Assembly: GCA_030268105.1 (NCBI GenBank)
Contig: BSDZ01000014.1
Coordinates: 2,004,501 to 2,068,500 of the forward strand
Direction of reading: 5' to 3'
Length of the DNA: 64,000 bases
DNA from: Volvox africanus
Taxonomy: Eukaryota > Chlorophyta > Chlorophyceae > Chlamydomonadales > Volvocaceae
The notes under the pieces are model-generated. The model ran no database searches. It worked only from the letters and a program-made list of their open reading frames with translations, and had not been told where the DNA came from. The stretch's first letter is position 1, and the number at the start of each line of letters is the position of its first letter. This document shows, in pieces, positions 21,701 through 35,400 of this stretch. The translations under genes were made by a program, and so were the position numbers.

Positions 21701-24350
21701 GCTGCATTAGCAGCTGCGGCAGCGTCACGGATTGCACGTGCGCCCTGGCCTCGCCGGCCGGCCGGCTGTGCGGCGTTTGCAGGGAGTTCTATCCTGTCGA
21801 GGCCCAACTTGTTCTTGTAGTTGTGATAAAAGGTCTTGATTTGGTTGGTGCTCTTGGTTGGGATGGCGTCGGCAAGACGTGTCCAGTCGCGACCATACAA
21901 CTGAAGAGAACCGGAAACGGTAGCGGTTGGAGTAATGGTTAAGGTCAACGAAAAACTAAGGGATATGGAAACAGCCGTCTAAGTAAGGTATATGCATTAA
22001 TATTTGCAGAATAAAAACATTATATGATGTACTAGAATGTATACATTATATGATGTAGTAGATTATGTACTTAATGTAGGATAATGTACTTTACTAAACG
22101 CACAAGGCGCAATGCTCATCCGTACAGGAAACCCCCCATTTATACGCTGGCCGTCCCTCCTACCGCTGCCGCGTGCGTCAAAGGGTACCATAATTGACAA
22201 TGCATTCAAGGCACCTGCCACTCTCCCCAAACACGCACCAGCAACACTCATGGTGCGACCTAGAAGCCCTAGCGACGTACACTATCAGTAACTGGCTTAT
22301 TCGTTACCTGGCTCACCTGGAAGATCTGCAGGAAGGTCTTACGTTCCTCATCGCTCCAGTAATTGCCGCTGCGGCGGCCGCCTGGCCCCAGGCCGGCCCC
22401 CCCTCCCGACCCTGTCCCGAGGGGCCCGTCGTCACCAGGGGAGGGGAACTGGCCGCCGGAGGGGTCATCCGCTTGTGAGCCAGTTGGCTGGCCTGCGACC
22501 GGGAGAATCCACAAAATCCCACGAACATCAAAATGTCATCAAGAGCATCAAGACGAGACGAGCATCCAAGTTGGCATCCAAGGTGGTGGCCAACCGTGGC
22601 GGTGGCCCAGGTGTCAGGCGCCCCCCAAACCATGGGATTGCTGCTGCTTGGGAAGTGTGGTAATTGGTGTTCGTTAAACATTATCGATCGAACTAGTTCG
22701 CAGAGGAGCTCTTGCATCAGGTGTAGGAAACACCTACGCATGATTCCAGGGGATGGAAGGCAGGCGGACAAGTTACCTGTGAACAAGCTGATCGTTGTGC
22801 TGCCGCCGCCTGTCCCACCGGAGCCCATGCCGCTCGAGACTCCCGCCGACAGGCCGCCCAGCATGCCGAGATTGAGGCCCACTGCCGTCAGGGTACTCAA
22901 GCTGCCGGTCTGCTCCCGGGCCGTCTGCTCCCAAATTTCCCGCTCTCGCTCCCGCTCGCGTGGCTGCTGTTGTGGTTCTCTATGGTCCCGCTGCTGCTGC
23001 TGCTGCTGCTGCTGCAGCAACTGCCGTAATACGCCCAGCTGCCCACCTGAGGGTCCTCCTCCAGCGGCGTTGACTCCACTGGCAGCGCTCTTTCCTCCCT
23101 TGACGCCGCCAGGTGCAGCGCCGCCGCCGCCGCTGCCGGGCGGTAGCAGCCCACCGGCAAGGAGCTGACTCAGCGGATTACCCACAGGGCTGCGCAACGC
23201 AGCAAGGAAGTCAAGATGCGACGGCAGGCCGTCGGTGCTGCTCGTCCCTCCAGCTCCGCAGCCGCCGCCTGCACTGGAGGGATCGTACTCAGAATCTGAT
23301 CGCATTTCGGCGTCCAGTTCCTGTTTGTACCGGCCCTCGTGCCGAAGGACCTCGTTGGACTCGAGTGGCGGCGTGCCGGAAAGAGGCCCGTTGGACAGGG
23401 TGGCGGCGCCGGCAGGGATGCGGGACGGACCGCGACGGCGGCCGCTTGGGTGGCGAGGGATCAGCAAGGCCTGCGGCTGCGCCGCCTCTGTCTGCGCCGG
23501 CAACTCCGCCGAAACTGCTTGCACCCTAGCATGCTCCAAGACTTGGTGGGCTTGCGCCTGCGCCTGCGCCTGCGCCGCGGCTGCCTGTGCTTCCGCCTGG
23601 GCCTGCGCACGGGCCTGCTCTAACACCTGCACTGGTACCTGCGTCTGGACTTGTGGCTGAGGTGGCGACACCTCTTCCACAATATGCACTGGCGGCGGCG
23701 GCGACGGTGAATGGTGCTGAGCTTTAGGCTCGCGACCACTAACAGCTGCCAAAAGCCCTAGCCCTGCGACGGCTGCGTCATCGGTCCGCAGGGGCGATGC
23801 CCCTGGCACAGTACGGCCCGCGCCGAGATCCTCTATTGCCGCCGGTGTAACCGGTGTCGGTGCATTTGCCGCCGCTGCCGCCGCCGCCGCCGCCGCCGCT
23901 GCGTTGGCCATGGCAGCCGCCGCCGTCGCTGCCGCTAGGAGTCCCGGAGCTGCCGACTCCTCGTTCGCTAAACGAGCCGCCAGGTAAGCCTTGCGGCTTG
24001 GACCCGCGGCACTGGTGGTGGCGATGGCGGTCAGGCCGCTTGGGGCATCCACGGCGATGGCGCCGCCACCGGTAGCAGCAGCAGCAACGGCAGTGGCCGC
24101 ATTCTCCCCAACAGCAGTGTCCCCACAGGTTGACATTCTGTCCAACCCCAGACGCTCCTTGTTGCGGTAATAGTACTGTTTAACAGCGGACTCTGTACGG
24201 ATTCCCAGGACACGGCAGTATGCCTCCCAACACTTGCCGTGCTGACGGTAGCACTCCACGAAGTTCTCGTCTGTCCAGGTTGGCCCTGATGGTCCGGTCG
24301 AGACAGGGTTGGCACTGCCGCCTGCGGCGGCGGCGACGACGACATTGCTG

Positions 24351-24385
<35 letters not shown>

Positions 24386-27300
24386 AGGAGGAGGAGACGT
24401 CAGGCCCCCCTGCGCCTGCGCTGCTGCTGTGGCCACCACATTCGAGCTCATCGGCGGCAAATGCGGCGCAGGTATCGTGTCCCGTGGCTCCAGCGCCATC
24501 ATCGCTGCTGCCGCACGCTGGGCAGCCGCGTACATAGACTGGTACCCAGGGAGGCCGCTATTAGGCATGGACCGAGATATGGATAGTCCTCCACCGCCAT
24601 ACCCCATCGGTCCGATGCCCGGGGCGGGGTCCGCATCTAGCGCATTGCTGCTACGACCACGACCCGGAGGGCCGCCCCGTGTGCTTGCGCGCCCTCGCAC
24701 GCCGCGCACGCCTACATCACCAGCTGCCGGACCCATCGCCCTCTGACGGGCGATCATGGGCGCCATGAGCAGCGGGGCGTACTGCTGCTTGCGCATGTCG
24801 GCCTGTATGAAGATGTCATAGAGTGTGGGTTTGGGGGTTTGTGCGGGTGTGGGGGTTTGTGCGGGTTTGGGGTTTTTGGAAAGCGATGGCTCGGTGAAGT
24901 GGCATCAAGGGACGGATGTCATTATGGACTGATCTGAGTACGCCTAGAGCCAACACTCGCTTTCGAACAGGAAGGGGCAAATCGCACACTGCGGGGAAAA
25001 GGAAAGGCGGTCGGTCGATCGACTTCAGCTTGGAGCGCTGTCTTTCCGTATTGCCCTGTGCTGAGAACCACCAAACACCCTAGCTGCAATCTAGACGCGA
25101 GGGGCTGGGCTGTGTAGCGCGCTCATGGACCAGTTCTCTATCGTCTCAGCACAGAAACATGAGGAAAAACAGATACAGCAAACCTTCGCACGTTCTATAG
25201 AAATTAAGAGAGCAATTGTAATCAATCGTAGCTAGGTTGGCGACCATCAAACGAAGTGCCTCAGGTCCCCCATCATTTCGGCTATTGATTTAGGAGATGG
25301 GATGCCGACGACGACGACAATAGGACGTCCAGTGCGATGCTACCTGCAAGCGGCGTTTCTTGAGCTGCTGTTTGCGCCGTACGGTGCTGAAGTCGTCTAG
25401 TTTCTGGTTTTTGTAGAAGAACGCGACGCAGTCGCCCGGCGAGCGTCCCGGCAGGTAGGTGGAGATTTTGCGGAAGTCCTTGGGATGCTGCAGGAACTTG
25501 TCCATGAACAAGGTCCGCTCCTCCTCGGCCCACGACTTGATCATCTGCCGGCCCAGGGGAACGGAATTATGGCGGGGGTGAGAAGGGCCGGCGCATAAGG
25601 GTGTGCTGAGAAGGGCGGATATGAAGCAAATCGAGAGGGCGGCGCCTTGGCGTGCGGCGACCCACGTCCGCAGACAGCTGGAGAAGGGATGTACTTTCTG
25701 AACCGTCTGCTCTCCTGGGTTTCGTTAGGGTTTAAACCCCCCACCCCAACCCCCTGGTGCGACGCTAAAGCCTACCCGCTCTTCCTCCAGATCCCGGACC
25801 GGATCCTGGACGAGCCCGTTGCGGTTGTCGTACGCCCGCCACCGCCGCTCCCATGGATCCAACACCATATCCGGCAACGCACACATCTGCTTCAGCTGCT
25901 CCACCGCTAGGAAGTTGTTAATCAGTCGATGCTCGTCCAAATCAGACCTGACGACATCCGAGTGGCTGTGCGCGTAAGGGTTGTACGCGTTGACAGCCCG
26001 GGACATGCCGTACGTGCCGTAGGCTGATGCGGCGGCTGCACCTCGTCCCGTGGTTGGCAGCGGCGGTAGCGGAGCGGGCGGCCGACGTCCGTCTGCTTGT
26101 CAAGACGGCACAGTTGGGGATAAAACGGGGATACGGGATCATTTAATCAGGATGTGCAACCGACATAACCGACAAAAGAGTATGTTTCTATGATTAAGAC
26201 AATCCTAGGGATATGTCTGTTAATCCATCAGAAGATTGCAAGAAGTAAAATATTCCACGCTGTTCGCACCGCGCCCCACGCCAAGCAGGATTGCATCGAT
26301 TGGTCGCTTCAATCTAGGCGGCGAACCTGGACCATCTTTCTGCAGAATCGAGAAAACGAGCAGCCGGGAAAAGCCGATCACACGCACCACACCACTTACC
26401 CGTTTGCATGTACTGTTTGTAAGCATTCATGTTGTTCGTGTATTGTTCCACGAGCGCGTTGTACTTGGCAGCAACCAGCTGTCGGCGCTGGCGGAGGTAG
26501 CGGCCCACGGCATCACGTACAGCTGCGTGGCGCTTGATGTTGGCGTGGACGGCGGGTATGTCCTGATGGAAGCAGACAGGAGCAGATAGATCATATGGGG
26601 ACCAGGCCTGGCTGTTCGCAAACGAAACGGTGAAATCTGGGTTCAATATGTGTTTCTGCCCGTCATCTCATTTCATTTCATTTCCCCCCTCCTCGGTTGC
26701 TGATGGCATTGGGACCCTTTGCTTCACCACAACCGTGATCTCCGGAAGCGATCAGAAACATAATAAACTGCTTTCTATATACCTTCATCGGTATTGTTAT
26801 ATGAAAAGGCCATACAATGCTCACAAAAAACACTTCTGGGATAATAAGGTACATTGGAGTTGATACACGTCCAACCACGATAACGATAACGATGCCGCCC
26901 AGGCCTGTTTCAGCACCACACGTGTGAGCAGGAACTGGCTGTGAAGAATGAACGTAAGGGAAGCCGGAATGAGGCTAGGGACCCTTTGGGTAAACAGTCG
27001 TGACAAAATTTATTTGCACAGGAGGCGTTGTTGGGCTCCGAAGCCGCACCTGAGGCTCCCGGTATAAAGGCTCCACACGAACATGCACCAGCGGCACCAG
27101 CACCGCCCAACGCCCGTGGCCTGGGGCCGGTGCCACACTCGCCGTTCGCGCCTGCTGAGCCGCCGCCGCCTCCACGGCCGCCTTCACGCGATCGGCGAGG
27201 CCATCTGGCAGCAACCGCAGCAAATCCGCCCGCCCTCCCGATACAGCCCGCCTCGTGGAGTCCAAGTAGCGCGGCTTAAAGTGGATTGCGGATAGGTGTA

Positions 27301-30300
27301 ACAGGCCATCCGCAGGGACCCGCGGCTGCTGTTCGAGGGCCTTGCGACGGTTGTCCGCGGCTGCTGCAGCTGCCGCAGCCGCCTCGGCGGCGCGCATCTT
27401 GGCGGTGGAGCGAGGCCGCCCTCGTGGCTTCATGGGCGCTGCCGCGGCCGCGGCGGCAGCCGCGGCCTCCTCCGCTTCTGGCGACTTTATCGCCATAGCG
27501 TCATCCTCACCATCGTCATCTGCCATCTCCGCCGCACCGTCATCAGGGTCGACCTCCATTTCTGCCACGCCGTCACCGTCCATCCGTGCTTGCCGACCGG
27601 CAGCTGCGGCAGTTGCGGCAGCTGCCGCCGCCATGTTTACATCAGGAACCATCGACGGCCGCACCGGTGCCGGTGCTGCCACCGACAATACGACGTGGGT
27701 TTGTCCACTCACACTGGACTCGCTACCGCCGCTGCGGTCCACGCCAGCTGCCTCACCTTCGCCTTCTGCAGCTGCCGCGAGGGGACCCATTTGCATCTCC
27801 CCAGGCGCATCACCGTCATCCTCCTTGCTGCCGCTGTCGTCTGATGAGGAGTCCTCCAACAGCTGCTCATCCAAGGCGCCCACCTCGGCTCCGAGATCCG
27901 CCGCCTCAACCTGCGCCTGACGTGACTCCGCGGCCAGCGCCGCCAGCTGCCGCTCCAAGTCCGTAATCTCCGTCTCCAAGTGCTCAATACGCAGCGACAA
28001 GCCGGCAACTGTTTCAGCCGGGTTTCTGCTATTTCCCGCTCCGTCTGCACCTGGCTGCTGCTGCGAGCGCTGTAAGACATCCTGCGATGCGGAAATATGG
28101 CTATCGACTTCCATAGGCACACAGCCTCCTGCGGCCGCTGCGCTGGGGGCAGCAGCTCCGCTGCCGGTAGGCACAGAGGAGGTACTCCTAGTCGCCATCG
28201 GCGTCGTTACCGCCGCGCCGGCCCCCATTGGCGTCGCCGCCACCGTCGTCGCCACCGTGACGCCCAACACTACCGCTGCTCCGGCCCCAGGCGACGTAAC
28301 AAGGTACGGCGGAGCAGCGCCGTACTGTGGTGTATAGCCGCCGTTGGGGTAAAACATGCCGCCAGGCGTCAATGCGGCGGTGGCCCCCGGGGTCGGCAGC
28401 AAACCACCAGCAGGCGTCGTCGTTGGCCCCACTATTGGGGTCGACGAGGCGGCGGTGATAGCGGCGGCGGCAGCCGTTGGCTGCGCTCCTGCAGGATCAT
28501 GCACAGTAAGGGTTGGCGGAAATGCAGCGTAGGATGACTCCCGGCCGCCAGATGACCCTGCGGCCGTAAATCCGCCCGAACTACCACCGAGAGCAGCCGC
28601 CTCGGCCTCGCCTGTCTCCCCGTTAAGTACTTGAGGTCTCGCCGTTCCCGAAGGTGTGCGCTCAAGCGATGTCACGCCAGGCAACTCGCCGTCCTCCGGC
28701 GTCGCCTCGCCTATCAGCTTGACTGGCATCGACCGGCGAGCTCGTCCAAAGCCAAAACGCCTTATACTAAGACTGCTCCGCTTCTCCGGCAACATACCAT
28801 CATCGGACGTAGCAGCACTGCCACCTGTCGGCGCCGCCGCCGTTGCGGCTGCCCCGGTTGCCGTGCCACTGGGATCCGGAACACTGCCAGCGTATGCGGG
28901 AGGCGCCTGTTCGGGCTGAACCCCGCTCGGACTGATCAGCGCGGTTGGATCCTCACCACCGGCCCCTGACATGGTAGCTGCAACAGTTCCCACCCTAGCT
29001 GCATTGGCAGAGGTGCCCGGCGCAGGGCATGCAGATGGCGCAGATGTTTGTGCTTCTGTCGATCGTTGTTGTTGCTGCTGCTGTGAGGAAGGTTGCTGTG
29101 GCTGCTGTGCAGACACGGTGGTGGAAGAAGAAGGCGGACTCGCGGGCTGGACTTGCTGGGTGAGACTTGCAAGGCCTGACGGCTGCTGACCAACAGATTG
29201 GGGCGCAGCAGATATTGCTGGCGGCTGGAGGGAAGGAGCGCGAGCAGCTTGTGTATTGGCTCCTAACGGCTGGTCCCATAGTTCTGCAACGATGTCAGCT
29301 GTACAAGCGTCAACAAACGCTTCGTCGGTCATGTCAGCGTCGACGCTTAAGCTGTTTACGCTCGCAACAGCGCGAATCCCGTTCACAGCAGTTGCTGTTG
29401 CGTCGCTGTCCGCACCGGCCAGGCTGCTGGGCCGACTGTCAGTTGGTACCGGAGCCGGCGCTGGCAGCGGCGCACCCTTGGATGCGCCAACAACCCCAGG
29501 GATCGGCGACGGCATAGACGCCGGCATTCCTGTCGGCCCCCCTTCCGGCCCATCCACCGCTGCAATTGCCAGAGACGCTGACCCTGGCACCTGCGAAGGT
29601 GGAGATGTCCGATCCGGACATCGATCAACGTATTGCGCGTCTGATTTCTCGGCCATCGTTGTTGGAGGCCCCACTTCGCTGCTAAGGAGTGAGGCTCCGT
29701 CAAGTCCTAATGGCGTCGCCCCGGCTGCTGAAATCCTCGCTGCAGATCCTGTAGCATCCGGAGCCGGCATCTGACCCAGGCTTGAACTGCTGCTATATTT
29801 CCTATCCAACACCATTATGCCAGTTGGTCCCCCAGTGCTGCACCTCGGATTCGACTCCACGGCTGCGTTGCTTGCCCCGCGCTCCACGTCCATCGGCGTT
29901 GCAGCAGCGGTAGCTACAGTACCACCTGCACCCGTACTGGCGCCGGCCATCGCCGAAGCATTGACCAAACCGCCGGCGCCTGCGCTAGTAGGTTCTGCGG
30001 TGCCACCGGCACTTACATGGCGGTCTGCCTCGGTTTGCTGCTGCAATGGCTGCGACTGCTGCTGCCCTACTAGAGTTCCAGCTGTACTCCATTGCTGCTG
30101 CTGTTGATTTGACTGAGGAAGAGGCTCATCAGATGGGCCCTCCTGCCCCACATTCGAGGTTTTAGTGGGAGCTTGTTGCACCTCGCCGCTGCCGGAAGCA
30201 CCACAACCCTGGCCAGTAACCAGGTCACTACCCGTGAGGCGAGGGGACTGCCCTGGCGACAGGCCTGGGAGGCCTTGACTTGAGGACCGCGCGGCATAGC

Positions 30301-32094
30301 AAGAACTCCCCGATGGGCCACCCTTATCCCGGTCCCGGTCACGTTCTTGATCTCGCTCCCGGTCACGAGCAGACAGCGATCCATCCCGGCCCGAAACCCC
30401 TTCGAGTGTTGGAGGTACCTGCTGCAGTATGCCACTGGAGTGCGAAGAGGATCGATGACCCGCCTTAACCCCGTCCCGTGGTTCACGTTCACGAACACCT
30501 GCGTCACGCGGATCACGGGCCCCAGCATCCCGCACAGCGACCACCTCACCACCCCGACCGTCGACATTGTCACGGCTCGGGTTGCGTGGCGCGTCCCGAC
30601 CTCCGTCCCGTAACTGTGACTGCGGTTGGGCGCCACCCTGCCCAGACCCAGGTCCAAACCCTTGGCCAGCAGCCAGGTGTCCAGACTTGGGCTCCCAGCC
30701 ACCCGATGACCCGCCACCTCTGGCTAATAGCAGGGCGCTAGACGACGAGCGGTGTGGTCCATGGTGACCGTGATGTGAACCAGAGCCGGGACCCAGACCC
30801 GGTCCAGAGCCAGCTGCAAGGCCATGATGGTGATTATGATGGCTGTGGTAAGAGGAATGGTGATGAGAGGAGTGGTGATGACTGAGGTGTTGATCGGGTG
30901 AAGGCCGTGGGAGGTCGCTGCGGGGCCCTGGGCCTGGCGCGACCTCACCAGCCTCTAGGTCACCGTTGGGAAACCCGTTGTCTGGATAATCGGAACCCGC
31001 GCCACGCATCGAGCCTGAGCTATTGCTGGTGCCGCGGTGGCCACCACCACGGGAGCTGCCGTGTCCGTGCGATGGCATGGACGGCATGAGCGGTAGCTTG
31101 CTACCACGCTCCATACCCCAGCTGTCTAGCGGCGTGCCCTCACGGCTAGCGCCCCGAGTATGTGGGTCCATATCGGCACGTTCGCGACCGCCATGGTAGT
31201 GGCTATGATGATGATCAGGTGAAGGGTCCCGCGAGCGCCCAGGCGGACGGCTGTCCTCGCCGCGGTAACCATAAGTTTCACGCCGGAAGCCCTCGTCGCG
31301 CGGACGGTACCCGTTCGTCCGCTCCTGCACAAGACATAAGACGGGCAATAATTCATTCGAAATTGACAGTGCCGGCAACAGGTTTAAGCATAAAACGGAG
31401 AGTGCCGGGGTACATGTCGTACACACTTTCGTGACTACACAGTTCCGAGATACATAGTCAGGTAAGGTTAGGCTAACATTAACAAGGATGACACGAAATG
31501 AGTCACCTGCATCTGATAACGAGCCGGACGGTCCCTATCAGGTCGCTCAGGTGAATATGCGCGGCGGTCGTGGTCTGGCGAATACGGTCGTCGTTCAGGC
31601 GAGTAGCCTCTTGAACGTTCACGGTCTGGCGAAACAGGACCATTAGGACCGTTGAAGTTGCCTGCAGGTCACGTACATTAGAGGTCTCAGAAAGGCGGCG
31701 GGTATCTCCCCAAGAAACGTTAGCAGACTTCGCTAAATTGAAAAAGGAAATCCCAAGAGTTTCCGGAGAGAGGCGCTGCAAGTCCAATCCGAGTCCGGTG
31801 ACGATCGACTCCCAGCCCGGGTCCCCGCAAGAGGCGACACTTGGTCCCAAAACGAGGCGCGTGCATGCCAAGAAACTTTGTCTTTCGTTCTGGATATATC
31901 ATATTTCCTTAGCGATAGCCCGTACCGGCTCGACCAAGCGGCGACGTGAAACCATATGACGGACGCCTGAAAACTTCGCGGTTCTCGCGCAGCGGCCCTC
32001 CGTAGAACTGATCCCTCGGAGAAGCCGGGCCTTCATAAGAATGTAGGCGGCCGTGCCCAAGGCCTCGCCGGTAGGCCTCTCGACTGTCCTCCAT
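18747..32094 (-). CDS. Giant SANT-domain corepressor (NCoR/SMRT/POWERDRESS type)
   Basis: Ten exons (32094-31926, 31661-31507, 31324-27050, 26562-26400, 26092-25776, 25544-25344, 24802-22777, 22492-22317, 21900-21238, 20750-18747) join in phase to about 3,382 residues. The N-terminus is rich in Arg, Ser, Tyr and Pro with SPERR-like repeats. A coiled coil (IEHLETEITDLERQLAAL) lies near residue 1215 and an AT-hook-like PRGRPR near 1405. A DIPAVHANIKRHAAVRDAV helix and NGLVQDP precede SANT 1 (SWAEEERTLFMDKFLQHPKD), near 1697. SANT 2 (TWTDENFVECYRQHGKCWEA) lies near 1940, and SANT 3 is split by an intron between FLQIFQ and LYGRDWTRL. The rest is low complexity with a DRDRDR run. NCoR-class proteins recruit histone deacetylases; Arabidopsis POWERDRESS partners HDA9. 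Nuclear function is inferred by family. A missed small exon between 27050 and 26562 is possible. Confidence 0.85.
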
Positions 32095-32465
32095 AGAAGC
32101 TTTAGGAAACCTCGGTTATCAGAATAAGTAAATCTGATAAAATATATACGCTTTTAGGAAACCTCAGATTTCAATGCTGTAACTTTGATAAACCCAAGCG
32201 CCATCTCAGGTGATGCTTCGGCCCCTTCTCAGAGTAAGGGACTTGCCCGTCCTAAACATTTTTGCAAGACACCGTCCATGAGCACAAATGAATAGCTGCG
32301 TAAACACGAGCGCAGAGCAGCTCTCGTTAAAATCCGTCGGCCTCGTAGCATTTGCACAAATTATCTATTCAAGAAACTATTTGAAACACCTTGACACAAC
32401 CACTCCTCCACCTCCTTTGGCGGGGCCCCGTACTATCCGGACGGCCGCCGTACTCCAAGTCCTTT

Positions 32466-35400
32466 TCAGCTTTTGTGCCTGCCCAGAATAACTGTCAAGA
32501 CAGTTATTCCCGCAATGAGAAGTCCAAGCGCGGCAAGAAGCGTGCCGAACATGAAGGACAGCCGTGGCGCATAGATGATACCCTTCTTTATGCCCTTTTC
32601 CCTAGCGCTTTGCAATCTCATGAGTAGAGGCCGCTTTAAATCGTTGGACGCCACAGATGCCACAGCTGAGTTGGCTTCCTCATCCACCTGCATGACGACA
32701 TAGTGACCTCAGAAAAATATGAATTGCAAAAATTCTTAAGATGACGGGATAAACATTTCTACTGTAAAGCACATCGCAATTTAAGAGGGCGTACCTGGCC
32801 CGCTAGCGTCTCCAGCACCTTGGAGGAGTGCTTCAGGATGGCAGCATTGATGAGGAGTAATCCCGGCAGGAAGAAGATGATAAACGAAATACAGAGGCCT
32901 CCAAGAAGGTTGAGCACAAATCCAAGGTCCGAGACGATTTCGGCGACGGCCGTGCTGCCAAGCACGAATGCCAACGTGAACGCCACAGACAGCAGCTCCG
33001 GAACATCAGGCGGAGCTCCATGCGGATCATTCAGAAGGGCGCTGCGAAACCGAGCAGACTTGACCAAGTGCTCGAAGCCCGCGCGTGCAGGGTGATGGGT
33101 TAGGGGATAGGAGCCCAATACAATGATGCTGATGAAGGCACGCGCAATCTGGCAGGGGACCAGAAAAGAAAAAGGGTGTGAAATAACCAGTCACCGGCGA
33201 TCCAGAATCCCGTAACCCCGCGCTTTACTTAACACCGTCACAGTATCACTGGCGACTACTGGCACCAAATCCTGGCTTTCAGCTGGTAACCCAGGAACGA
33301 CAGCAATAATGGATGAGCAGACTGCACATCACAGCCCACGTGCCTTTCTTAGTATTCGACCATGTTTTGCTCGCAGCTGGCAAGGATGTGGTTACTTGTC
33401 ACATTACATTTTATCTGATAGCCCAGCACATCGCCTACCTGCAGCAACACGTCGCCCTGAGAAAAGGCTTTCAGGATGTTTGCGTCTACTTGGCCGGGGA
33501 ACGCCAGGTAGCCCGTGCTACCCACGGCGACGTAGACCATCATGACCAGAAAAGTGCTGCACACAGACAAGTCGTGGCATTTCAATTCGGCAGATTGCTT
33601 GGTCAGTCGAAGTCATAGTCGAAGTCATAGTCGAAAGAGGGCTCAGCTTGTTCATCGGCTTCCTAACAAATCACGGCAATCCATTCCGGCATGGGCACGT
33701 GCTGGGGTACAAATTCCTTCCCCCTTACTCGGCTATGGCGAAAATAATCTACCTTGGCGAAGGCGAAGGGAGCCACCAAGACCCGGTATCAGATTTACAT
33801 CCAACTATCTCAAGGTGGTTAGCGATTTGCACTCGTCAACAGCACTGCCAAGTCTCGTCTCTCGCCTTCCCTAACCTGCACCCCTGGCCTTGTAGCGCAA
33901 GAGGCCTGGAAACCGCTGCACCCGATAGTCCCGAAACCTAACTGAAGTACCGGAACAGGAGCTCATTAGGACAACTTATTCATTCCTTTTACTTACCAAC
34001 GCGCCTGCAAGAATTAGTGCCATTTCTCCGTACCGGCAACGCATCAACTGTCTTGTAGGCTTTGCAGCACGTACTCAGGACACCTCTCTTCTTAATCTAG
34101 GACCTGAATCTCCTTACATACAACGTATTGTCTCTTATTATGATATCGATCTATCGATTGATCGATCCGGAGTGCTACAAACCCCGCAACCCCGGTACGT
34201 TAATACAACCCGTATTCCATTTGGCCTGAACCCACCTGGTCATGATAACGCCCAACATCCCCACCAGCTTGCGGGTCTTGGGCCGGGGGATGTATCGAAA
34301 GCGCTGAAACGCGGTGGGGCTGTCAGGCAGCACGGGCACCAGCAGTCCGGGGGTGGCCTGCAATCAGGCGCACGAAGATGGCATAACCATGGCATAACCT
34401 TTTAATGCTTGTTGCTAACACTAGGGCATCTATATAGGGCCTAAACACAGGGCTTGCACGGGAACGCTATTTATTCACAGCGTCCATGTACACCGTCCCT
34501 TGAAAGGGTTCGATTTCCCATCCGAAAGGCTGAATGAGTCACGCTGAGTTTCCACCACACATCGTTCGTTAAACCCCCTAAAGCATCCACCTGCCTCCTC
34601 CTCCTCTAGCAAAATGGAAGGCCATAAAAGTAAGAAGGGAGATCACCAATGAAGTTAGGGCCTTGTAAGGGCTAAGTCACCCTGGAGCTGCCTTGCCTAC
34701 CTCCAGCTCATGGAAAATGGTGACGACCATGGCGTGGCAGTTGAAGCCGAAGACGACGATGGGGATTGCGAAGAGGGTGTGGTAGCCAATATTGAACAAC
34801 TTTACCCCCTCCATCAGCTCACGACGTTCCAGAGCGACCTAGGAGGTGCAGCAAGCAAGTTTTGAGCCCCTTACGTCAGGTACCCTTAGGTAACGTGGAC
34901 GGGTGCCGTACAAGGGCGCACACCAATGTAAGATGTCGGGAGGATATCAATTCTCACTCGCGGAGTCTGAGAATTTCAACAGGCTCCAAGTTATATCCGC
35001 ACGTCATGGTGCCACTTTATCTTTGGGTGCCTGCCATGCTTTCAGCGTCCCTGTCTGCCAGAACCCACACCTGCAAACTCGCTTGCCCTGCAGGAACCCA
35101 GGCTGCCCGTTTCCTAACTTAGAATACATAGTTTTAATTTATACTTTTTTTACATAATATAAAAGGTTTTAAATTTAAAATCCTACCTGCAGGCCGCGGA
35201 AGCACACCAGCACGGCTCCCACGAGGAAGCCCAGCACTGCTACCCGGTTCATTGAGGCCAGGGCGCCCATTTGCCTGCAGGTACGACATCAGTTATAAGA
35301 ACCATCTGCACATTGACTCAACCACATCGTAGCTGGGCAAAGAGATCGGGGAATTCTTCAAGTTGTTTCCGTACATGGAGGCCCTCGGTGAGCAAAGCCC

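Noticed and set aside
22533..23168. 211-residue open frame on the plus strand
   Set aside because: It lies antisense to the phase-verified SANT corepressor exon and is a product of its GC-rich codon pattern; the same holds for the many other frames opposite 18747-31324.
34495..34530. tRNA B-box-like GGTTCGATTTCC
   Set aside because: No matching A box or cloverleaf was found around it, and it lies in an intron of the amino acid transporter.
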